12,356 nucleotides of DNA from Myxococcota bacterium (GTDB lineage: Bacteria; Myxococcota_A; Polyangia; HGW-17), in contig JAHJLU010000642.1 in assembly GCA_018821745.1 (NCBI GenBank), forward strand, positions 1 to 12,356, in the 5' to 3' direction. Under the pieces are notes generated by a model. That model was not told where the DNA came from. It made no database searches and saw only the letters and a program-made list of their open reading frames with translations. Made by a program: the position numbers and the translations under genes. Positions within the stretch are counted from its first letter, which is position 1, and every line of letters begins with the position of its first letter. Positions 1 through 6,452 of this stretch are shown piece after piece.

Positions 1-95
1 GCAGAATCCTCCACACAAAGCCACTCCCCGCTGGCCAACACTACAAATTTATTCAAAGTTTTGATGCATTGAACTCACTTTTCAAAGAGTCTTAA

Positions 96-581
96 TCATG
101 GCTTTTTGCCAAACGGCCGCCTGATCTCCTCGGGAGATCTGACAAACCACTCCCGGGCACCTTTGGAGAAAAAGAGCAGCAGGGAGGTGGCGAGCAAAAA
201 GAGCATCAGCGCCAACATAGTAACAAGTGAATAAATGCCTGAACCTATATGGCTCATCCGCTCCCATCCACACAACAACAGCACCACAACAACAGTTGCA
301 GTGATAGATATCAGCATCGTCATCCAGGCATAAAGCAGCCGTGACCTCCTGGCCCGCATTGAGATATCAATAAAGAAAACAACAAACACGAGGATGCGCA
401 GCACCTGCATGATCCCGCCATCAATCTGGTGATAAAAATTCCTGCTGTGAAGATGCTTCACCGCATAATTGATGATGAGAACATAGACAGTTGACCCCAA
501 AAAATACAGCGCCAGTACATAGAGCGCCTTTACTGCCGCCGGTATCTCCCACATTCGCCTTATCAATGATTTGTTCTCCAT
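96..581 (-). CDS. Small four-helix integral membrane protein, function unknown
   Basis: A 161-residue protein that I do not recognise. Hydrophobic segments lie at about residues 17-38, 57-75, 83-103 and 115-137, so it is almost certainly a polytopic inner-membrane protein. Short basic stretches sit at the N-terminus (KSLIRR), after the second helix (RARRSR) and at the C-terminus (RRPFGKKP), which puts both ends and that loop in the cytoplasm by the positive-inside rule. The start is supported by GAGGAG four bases upstream of the ATG. It stands alone: downstream is the window edge and upstream is a non-coding stretch with a candidate promoter. There is no recognisable catalytic motif, so no function is assigned. 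The reading frame is intact and the start is well placed, so I regard it as a real gene. Confidence 0.72.
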   Translation of the reverse strand: MENKSLIRRMWEIPAAVKALYVLALYFLGSTVYVLIINYAVKHLHSRNFYHQIDGGIMQVLRILVFVVFFIDISMRARRSRLLYAWMTMLISITATVVVVLLLCGWERMSHIGSGIYSLVTMLALMLFLLATSLLLFFSKGAREWFVRSPEEIRRPFGKKP

Positions 582-623
582 GTCACTCCTCTTATAGACC
601 CATTAACAAACCCGTTTCACAAA

Positions 624-632
624 ATTATCACA
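624..632 (-). promoter_or_regulatory. Candidate extended -10 promoter for the membrane protein gene at 96-581
   Basis: Read on the minus strand, the sequence is TGTGATAAT. It combines an extended -10 TG with GATAAT, a five-of-six match to TATAAT. It would start transcription about 35 bases before the ATG at 581. No good -35 hexamer is found 16-18 bases upstream, which is tolerated by extended -10 promoters or by activator-dependent ones. Confidence 0.35.
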
Positions 633-641
633 AGTTTAAAT

Positions 642-668
642 ACTGAACCACCCCAAACTGACTGAACC
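642..668 (-). repeat. GGTTCAGT direct repeat, possible operator
   Basis: Two exact copies of GGTTCAGT (minus-strand reading) lie at 642-649 and 661-668. They are 19 bases apart start to start, close to two helical turns. The nearer copy falls in the spacer/-35 area of the candidate promoter at 624-632, where an activator or repressor would bind. The binding role is inference, and eight-base repeats can occur by chance. Confidence 0.25.
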
Positions 669-704
669 GGAGGGATGAAAACCCAAAGAATCACCCCCCA
701 ATAA

Positions 705-1128
705 TTCCCCTCTCTGCCCCCGCACGCTCATGACATTTCGCGGGTAATACTTGATGTTTTATATGATTGTGACACCACCACCGTTGGACTGCAGAACCAC
801 ACGCAGCTCGAGGAACTCTGCCTCCTGCATTTAGAGACGGCCATGGCCACCCTCACGCCCGAAGATATCTCCACCTTTACATCGCTCCGCTATTTGTTTT
901 TACAGGATTTCCCCCTTGAGGACACATCCTTCGCCGCCCCTGACCGACCTCACTGAGCTTTCGCTCCTTCGTAACGGCCTCACGGATATCAGCACGCTGT
1001 TCACCCTCTCCCAGCTTACGAGTGTGATGCTCGTCGGTAACGATAACATCCCCTGCAGCCAAATCGACACCCTCACAGCGCAGATGGGCCAGGAGAACTT
1101 ATGGCCCCCCGAGTCGTGCCTGGAGTAA
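705..1128 (+). pseudogene. Broken leucine-rich-repeat protein gene
   Basis: Two plus-strand frames together read as one LRR protein. Up to about 940 the frame gives residues such as RVILDVLYDCD followed by LEELCLL and SLRYLFLQD. From about 940 the next frame continues with LTDLTELSLLRNGLTDIS, then LSQLTSVMLVGNDNIPCSQ, and ends at TAA (1126-1128) after a Cys-containing cap. Removing one C from the CCCC run at 937-940 joins the halves as FAALTDLTELSLL, so a single-base insertion is the simplest explanation. The 5' end is also damaged: a TAA at 702-704 separates it from an in-frame ATG at 675, and no signal peptide or lipobox is visible. Intact relatives are, from general knowledge, secreted LRR lipoproteins with an ILDxxxxxDC-type motif before the repeats. 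A sequencing error could explain the frameshift but not the missing export signal. Confidence 0.62.
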
Positions 1129-1517
1129 ACCTGCCCCCAGTTACCTCCAGAAATGGGACATCGAAATACCCTGACGCCCTAAAAGGTATCAGTGCATCCT
1201 GTCACTGAATCAGAGGCTACTGCTAATCTATTCAGGGTCAGGGGACTGAACACGTTTCTCCAAAAAAACTGCGGGGAGTGCTTTTTGTATCTTTTTGGCA
1301 TTTGTTAGGATCTTCCAGCCGCCCAACACGCGTTTGGGGTACCATTTTTTCATGAATGAAACGACGTGGTCTTTATTACCATATTGTTCATGAAATGCTT
1401 TTCACAGATGTTAAAGCCCACAAGGTTGTTCATGATTTTTTAACGAGAATGATCATGAGAAGATAATCCGGGATCTATGTCCATTCGTCAAGTTGTACCA
1501 GGGTAAATGGAAAAAAA
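1129..1517. other. Stretch of about 390 bases without a convincing gene
   Basis: No conserved coding region, RNA gene or clear terminator is seen here. The longest suggestive piece is on the minus strand, an open frame at 1228-1401. It contains a possible ATG at 1353 (MKKWYPKRVLGG...) but no ribosome binding site, and the same frame is interrupted by stops just upstream. It could be the tail of a decayed gene, but I cannot name the family. The motif TTCATGA recurs at 1349, 1387 and 1429, with the longer TTGTTCATGA twice at 1384 and 1426. This stretch is visibly more A/T-rich than the operon to the right. Confidence 0.5.
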
Positions 1518-2936
1518 TCAGGGGAGCAGGTGGATTTCGATCCTGTTGTTTACCAGGTGGGAGTTGGGAATCGAGGGTTTGGCCAGCGGCATGGAGTCAC
1601 CGTATTCCTTGACCCAGAGCCTCTTCTCGTCAAGACCCAGCCCCATCAGGAACTGTTTCACCGCTCTGCCCCTGCGTCGGCACATACCGTGGATGAGCAT
1701 GGGCACAAGCGCCGGCGAGGCGCTGAATTTTCCGGAGCAGTGGACCCGTATCTCCAGCTTTGCGGTTTTTATCGACTCCCTGAAAAAGGGCAGCAGTCCC
1801 CGGAGCAGTGCCTGTGAATCCGCGGTGAGCGTTGTCCCCTTGGGATCCGAGAAGTCGATCCGACCGGGAAGGACGATCTGGGAGCCCTGGATGAGCACCC
1901 CGTATTTTTCCCCTTTTGCGAGTGTCGGCGGTGGTTCAAGGGAGACCACCTCTTTCCCCTCGGTCACGAAGTAGGCCCTGAAAAATGCCTTGGGACCGGA
2001 TTTGACGAGATTGCGCAGGGCGGGAACGCCCAGATCCTTTTCAATGGCCTGCGCCATGTGGGCACCTGCGATATACCACAGCCGACCTTTCCCGGACAGC
2101 TCTTCCAGATAGGCCAACTCCCGGGGTGTCACAGGCTGTGCTCCCCTTTTGACCAGATCATCGAATATAACAAAGAAGCGATCCACTGCTTTTTTTCGGG
2201 CCGTGGTATCGGCGAGGGTCCGGTAGTCGGGATCATTGAGGTGGCCCCGCTGCCGCCGCAGCTCCCAGGGAGCATAGACACCCATTCCCTCCATGTGGGC
2301 GGCGAAACGGACGAGATTTGCCAGATCACTGGCCCTCTTCAGGGTTTTCAGATCCGGCATGGGGTTGTACTTCATGAACCCTATGTGGTGCAGCTCATGG
2401 ATAATATAGTAAGATATTTCCCGTGGATTTTGGAGAAAGCCTTTGTGGGCGAGGTTTATGCTCCCGTTGGGGTACCAGGCGGTCCCGATGTCGTACCCCA
2501 CGGTAAAATAGAGGGTCCCGGCAAAGCGGAAGTCCGCGGGCAGATATCTCAGGGCCTCCCCCACCAGGAGTCGGGAACTCTCCACACACTTCCTGGCAAA
2601 GTTCCGGTTTCTTTCGATTTTTTGAATAATCTCCCCATTCGCTTTGAGTGCCGACAGGCGTTTGCTAAAAAACTGCGGACCATTGGGTGCCTTGCCCGTC
2701 ATCTGCTTTTGCCGATGGAGAATGTAGGCAGCCCCTCTCGTCTTCAGAAGTCGTTCCAGACCTGAAGGCTGCCCCCGAAGAAAATCAAGGGAAGGGGTGA
2801 CAGCTCCAAAATCAAAACTGATCCCCACGGGAAGAAGCTGGGCCTGACCGAATTCCCGGGGAGAATCATGGTGTGCCCTGCACGACAGGAGCAAAAAAAC
2901 GAGCAAAATGTGGTAGAGGTGGCGAATATGAAGCAT
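1518..2936 (-). CDS. Lipoprotein with HExxH zinc-peptidase-like domain and OmpA-like C-terminus
   Basis: This 472-residue protein has a signal peptide and lipobox (LLLSC, lipid Cys19), so it should be anchored in the envelope. Residues about 120-325 look like a gluzincin-type peptidase. HELHH at 180-184 supplies two His ligands and the catalytic Glu, Glu216 in MEGMG is a likely third ligand, and a conserved-looking tail follows (YIAGAHMAQAIEKDLG, from 288). This resembles the DUF5700/DUF2268 group of predicted zinc peptidases. Residues about 357-471 resemble an OmpA/Pal-type peptidoglycan-binding fold: IDF start, RGRAVKQFL at 422-430, NNRIEI at 463-468. However, the Asp normally found after the GH(T/S) position is replaced in VHCSGKF, so peptidoglycan binding may be weak or lost. 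It is transcribed away from the lipoprotein gene at 3117. The substrate is unknown. The peptidase call rests on motifs only. Confidence 0.75.
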   Translation of the reverse strand: MLHIRHLYHILLVFLLLSCRAHHDSPREFGQAQLLPVGISFDFGAVTPSLDFLRGQPSGLERLLKTRGAAYILHRQKQMTGKAPNGPQFFSKRLSALKANGEIIQKIERNRNFARKCVESSRLLVGEALRYLPADFRFAGTLYFTVGYDIGTAWYPNGSINLAHKGFLQNPREISYYIIHELHHIGFMKYNPMPDLKTLKRASDLANLVRFAAHMEGMGVYAPWELRRQRGHLNDPDYRTLADTTARKKAVDRFFVIFDDLVKRGAQPVTPRELAYLEELSGKGRLWYIAGAHMAQAIEKDLGVPALRNLVKSGPKAFFRAYFVTEGKEVVSLEPPPTLAKGEKYGVLIQGSQIVLPGRIDFSDPKGTTLTADSQALLRGLLPFFRESIKTAKLEIRVHCSGKFSASPALVPMLIHGMCRRRGRAVKQFLMGLGLDEKRLWVKEYGDSMPLAKPSIPNSHLVNNRIEIHLLP

Positions 2937-2978
2937 TGTATTCGAATCCCACCCGCAGGATGGGCTCCAGAAGGTCTT

Positions 2979-3006
2979 ATTAAAGGCACTATTTCAGAAT
3001 AAGCAA
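2979..3006 (-). promoter_or_regulatory. Candidate sigma70-type promoter for the lipoprotein peptidase gene
   Basis: On the minus strand, TTGCTT (3001-3006) and TTTAAT (2979-2984) are separated by 16 bases. They resemble -35 and -10 boxes, with three and five consensus matches respectively. Transcription would begin about 35-40 bases before the ATG at 2936. The spacing is one base short of the optimum and the -35 is weak, so this is only a candidate. Confidence 0.28.
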
Positions 3007-3116
3007 CAGGGAAACTCACCGGTATGTGGAGAAGTTTTTCTTTTCATTTGAGCCATTGGTGCTATGCTCGTGGAGTCAATCCTCCCGTATAAAAAGCCCT
3101 CTCAAAGGAGCACTCC

Positions 3117-3479
3117 ATGAATGGTTTTTTACTCGCCGCCTGTGTCATAGTCCTCTCGTGTCTCCCCTCCTGTGTCGAAGAAGAGGCCATGGTTACCCTG
3201 GCCCAGGGCACGGTCACCGACCTCGCAACCTCAGCTCCCCTTGAAAACTACGAAGTATGTGTGAGCACGAGAGAGGTGGGGAGCTGTGACTACACCGATG
3301 ACGAAGGGCACTATAAAATCAAGATTTACGATCGTTTTGAAGAAGTGGCCCTGGCCGAGGGGTTCGAGATCTGCGCCGACCCCCATACGGGTGTGGAATC
3401 CACCTGCCAGACCATCGGCGCCTCCGAGGGGAACGTCACCGTCGATTTCGAAATAGATACAACCGAACCAGCCAAATAA
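3117..3479 (+). CDS. Small Cys-rich lipoprotein with carboxypeptidase-regulatory-like fold
   Basis: A 120-residue protein starting six bases after a strong AAGGAG (3105-3110). The N-terminus is a lipoprotein signal ending in LPSC, with Cys19 as the lipidated residue. The mature part has the pattern of a carboxypeptidase regulatory-like/peptidase-associated beta-sandwich: GTVTDLATSAPLENYEV (31-47), then YTDDEGHYKIKI (59-70), then EEVALAEGFE (75-84). In this pattern the D-x-x-G-x-Y turn is the hallmark. Cys48, 57, 86 and 97 could form two disulfides, fitting an oxidising extracytoplasmic location. Such single-domain lipoproteins are common in deltaproteobacterial relatives and have no known enzymatic role; a surface or structural function is inferred. 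It is the only intact gene on the plus strand and is divergent from the peptidase gene at 2936. Confidence 0.8.
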   Translation: MNGFLLAACVIVLSCLPSCVEEEAMVTLAQGTVTDLATSAPLENYEVCVSTREVGSCDYTDDEGHYKIKIYDRFEEVALAEGFEICADPHTGVESTCQTIGASEGNVTVDFEIDTTEPAK

Positions 3480-3608
3480 CACCCGCTCCTCCCACGCTTC
3501 GCCCCTTGTGGCTCCAGTGAAAAACCGCTACTCTCACTCCCATAAAACTCTTTATCGACTGCCGGAACTACTGAACGTCTCGGATAATCAAAGGGGAAAC
3601 GGGGTCGT

Positions 3609-6452
3609 CTACTCCTCTTCGAGGGTAGCCGAGAAACCGAAGATACGCACGCGTCGCACCAGAATGTCGAGGATAAACAGGAGCAACAGTGGCCACAGGA
3701 GGAGCTTCCAGCGCTCATGGAATACTTCCTCCACGCGATCTCCACGGTCGAACAGTTTGGCATATCCTTTGGCGTTGAGCTCTCCGCCCCCACTCTGGGC
3801 GGCCAGGTTCTGGAGCAGCATGAGCCCGGGACACACCTGGGGGGATTCCATGCATTTTTTCCCCGGAGGCTGTACCAGCTTCACTTCACGGGCATAGGAG
3901 TAGTTCACGGAAGCAAATGCCTCACCCACCAGCCGCTTGCTGGAGCAGGGGCACAGGGGACCGGGGCAGGCGACTCCTGCCTTGGCTGCCATTTTGGGTG
4001 AGCAGTAGTGCTTGGATGAGAGCAGATAGGTGCCGTGACCCGGCAGGGCAAAGGTTGACTCATAACGCCCGGGAGCCGTCTGGGAGAGGGATATGTTTTT
4101 GTGGCCCTGGGCCCCGAATTGCTGGACGGTGAGGGTAGATTCAAAGAGATTGCGCCAACTGGAGTTGTCTCCAACTGCGTCCACAAAGACGCTCACCTGA
4201 CGGTCCAGACGTTTCACCCGCATGGTGTAATCTTCCAGTTTCTGGATCCGCATGGAGTCACGAAGCAGCCCCGCCCAAAACTTCTGGAACCCTCCGGACC
4301 AGCTCTCAATCCAGAACCGGGCCCAGCGGGGCTTCACATCGGAGGTGAAGGCAATGGCACGACCGGCGCCCACGTTCCAGCGGGCCAGCAGCGGCTCCCC
4401 ATAGAGATCAGAGACCAGCAGCACTTCGGCGTTCTTCTTGGCCTTTGTGGGGACATACCCCAGCAGGAAGGGGGCCTTTGTCATGTCGATGCCCCTGAGG
4501 AAACCCGCATTTTTCACTACCTTGGCCCGCACTGGCTGGTCCACAAGAGGAGGCCTGGCAACCTTGGATGCCTCCTTGGTGAAGAGACGGGGCAGGTCGT
4601 GGGGGTCGGTGGTGTAATAGGAACGGCCCTGCCCACGCTCCTTGATAAGCTCGAGCATCCCCTTGTCCACGTCGGAGCCGATCCCGATAACGGAGATGGT
4701 GATATTACACTGCCGGGACTCCTGGAGGACATCCTCAAGACGGTCTCTGCCCGACTGCCCGTCGGAGAGGAGGATGATGTGTTTCACCTTGGCGTTGGCG
4801 TCACACAGCAGGTGGTTGGCGGTGTCGAGGCCGGCGACGATGTCGGTCCCGCCGGAGGCTTCAATCTTGCGGATGAGGCTCTCGACCCGGGAGCGGTTTG
4901 AGGCGTAGGTGAGATCCACCACGGTCTGGGCGCGGTGATCAAAGGCCACAACCCCGATCATATCCCGCGCACCCATGAGCCTGGCGGTCATGGCGGCGGC
5001 CTCTTTGGCCAGCCTCATCTTTGTCCCGGACATGGACCCGGAGCGGTCGATAACCAGCACCATGGCCACCTTGGGCTGGCGTCGGTTCTTCTCGAGGTCA
5101 AAGCGGACAGGCAGGAGTTTTTCGATGGGAGTCTGGTAATATCCGCCGCTGCCGAAGGAGTTTTCTCCCCCCACCATGATATAACAACCGCCACCGCGCA
5201 CATACTGGGTGAGGGCCGCCATTTTTCCTGCGCTCACATGACGCACGGAGACGTCGGACTGGATAATGCAGGAGTACCGCTTCATCTGGGTGAGTGAGGC
5301 GGGGAATCCCCAGGGGGGCCGCTCCACAACCTCGATGTCTGCGGTCTTGAGAGCTGAGGCAAAGTATCGCCCCTGGGCGGTGTTTCCTTCCACATAGAGC
5401 ACCCGGGGCTTGTCCTTGGCCATGAGAACAGCCCAGGACTGATTGTTCTTCGTGAGGGTGTCTTTGGCGGGGTCCTTGGGCACCATCTTCAACTGGAAGG
5501 CCTGCATCCCCAGATCGTTGACCTGGGCTTTGAAGGTCACAATGTTCTCACCGGGCTTGAGGGTGACCTTCTTGTAAAACTCCAGGGCGTTTTTGTACAT
5601 CTCTTCGGGGGACTCTCCCTGGTACAGGAAGAGCTCCACCTCGGTGTCCACGTTGGATACAACAGAGGCGGTCAACTCAAAGGGCTGCTTGACCGACACC
5701 TTGGGAGGAAGGATGAAATCCGTGATGAACACCTCGGGTTTTGCAGGAGCCAGAGGGAAATGGTAGTAGAGCGGGATCTTTGCCCTCTTGAGCTCTGCGG
5801 CCAGAGACATGGCGTTCCCACGGGTCTCCAGCCCGTCGCTGACGAGCACCATGCGCGACGAGTGACCCGGCGGCACCAGGGACATCCCCAGCCTTATGGC
5901 AGAGGCGATGTCGGTCTCGTAGATTTTTTTCTGCTCGTCGAGGCGCAGGGGCGGCGACACCGTGGATTTACCCGGAACATAGACGCTGGAGGGTCTGGAG
6001 TTGAAGGTCACCAGCCGCACCTTTGCCGTGGAGCGTTGCCGCTGCTCCAGCAGCTTTTTCACAACCTTGCGGCTCTCGCTGATCTGTTTCTCTCCAACGC
6101 TGGCGGAGGTGTCCACCAGGAACACCAGGGCGACCCTGCGGATCTCCCCCCGGGTCGTTGGACGGGCAAGGGCCAGCACGATGAGGGTAAACAGAGAGTA
6201 TCGAAAAAGGAACATGAGGGTCTTCTGAATGACCGACAAGTCCGAGAGGGTGGGCATTAAAATCAGTATCGGCGGTAAAAAGAGCAGAAACAGGGCGCCG
6301 GGACGAAGAAAATCCCAGGTCTCCCCCAGGAATGGCAGAGAGATAATGAACCCGTCCTGGGGTCGCGTAAACAGGAAAAAGAGGGTGAGGGCCGCTTCCA
6401 GGGCGATGAAGACGCCAACCCGCAGAATGGTTCGCCTGGTACGGGGACTCAT
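3609..6452 (-). CDS. Large membrane protein with two VWA domains and an amidotransferase-like domain
   Basis: A 947-residue protein. I place the start at 6452 because this ATG overlaps the preceding stop as ATGA and follows AGGAGG by eight bases; a further in-frame ATG at 6482 lacks this support. Three N-terminal helices (about 8-28, 51-68, 78-97) lead to a first VWA domain with MIDAS DTSAS 114-118, Thr180 and Asp206. A class-I glutamine-amidotransferase-like domain follows (PRVLYVEG from 349; GGENSFGSGGY at 428-438). It is interrupted by a second VWA domain with DRSGS 469-473, Thr536 and Asp564, and resumes near 687-730. A six-Cys segment (817-874) precedes the final helix (915-932). The basic N-terminus predicts that the domains are periplasmic. 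The amidotransferase part shows no Cys at the usual nucleophile elbow, so it is probably not catalytic. It is the last gene of the MoxR operon and presumably an effector or adaptor of the ATPase system. Confidence 0.88.
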   Translation of the reverse strand: MSPRTRRTILRVGVFIALEAALTLFFLFTRPQDGFIISLPFLGETWDFLRPGALFLLFLPPILILMPTLSDLSVIQKTLMFLFRYSLFTLIVLALARPTTRGEIRRVALVFLVDTSASVGEKQISESRKVVKKLLEQRQRSTAKVRLVTFNSRPSSVYVPGKSTVSPPLRLDEQKKIYETDIASAIRLGMSLVPPGHSSRMVLVSDGLETRGNAMSLAAELKRAKIPLYYHFPLAPAKPEVFITDFILPPKVSVKQPFELTASVVSNVDTEVELFLYQGESPEEMYKNALEFYKKVTLKPGENIVTFKAQVNDLGMQAFQLKMVPKDPAKDTLTKNNQSWAVLMAKDKPRVLYVEGNTAQGRYFASALKTADIEVVERPPWGFPASLTQMKRYSCIIQSDVSVRHVSAGKMAALTQYVRGGGCYIMVGGENSFGSGGYYQTPIEKLLPVRFDLEKNRRQPKVAMVLVIDRSGSMSGTKMRLAKEAAAMTARLMGARDMIGVVAFDHRAQTVVDLTYASNRSRVESLIRKIEASGGTDIVAGLDTANHLLCDANAKVKHIILLSDGQSGRDRLEDVLQESRQCNITISVIGIGSDVDKGMLELIKERGQGRSYYTTDPHDLPRLFTKEASKVARPPLVDQPVRAKVVKNAGFLRGIDMTKAPFLLGYVPTKAKKNAEVLLVSDLYGEPLLARWNVGAGRAIAFTSDVKPRWARFWIESWSGGFQKFWAGLLRDSMRIQKLEDYTMRVKRLDRQVSVFVDAVGDNSSWRNLFESTLTVQQFGAQGHKNISLSQTAPGRYESTFALPGHGTYLLSSKHYCSPKMAAKAGVACPGPLCPCSSKRLVGEAFASVNYSYAREVKLVQPPGKKCMESPQVCPGLMLLQNLAAQSGGGELNAKGYAKLFDRGDRVEEVFHERWKLLLWPLLLLFILDILVRRVRIFGFSATLEEE

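Noticed and set aside
877..1062. A 61-codon minus-strand frame in the LRR region
   Set aside because: The plus strand carries a clear leucine-rich-repeat pattern over the same bases, and the minus-strand product has none.
1511..1535. Intrinsic terminator after the peptidase gene (seven T residues on the minus strand)
   Set aside because: The only possible hairpin lies inside the last codons, is short, and ends about ten bases before the T run, which is too far for a standard terminator.
2058..2765. A 235-codon open frame on the plus strand opposite the lipoprotein peptidase gene
   Set aside because: It lies wholly antisense to a gene with clear motifs and shows no domain pattern or Shine-Dalgarno of its own. 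It arises from the G/C bias of the codons on the other strand.
3326..3793. A 155-codon minus-strand frame spanning the end of the lipoprotein gene and the end of the double-VWA gene
   Set aside because: It overlaps two better-supported genes and has the Ser/Arg-rich composition of a shadow frame.
4101..4901. A 266-codon open frame on the plus strand opposite the double-VWA gene
   Set aside because: It is antisense to the VWA coding region, where both MIDAS domains are intact. The product is rich in His/Gly/Pro with no recognisable fold.
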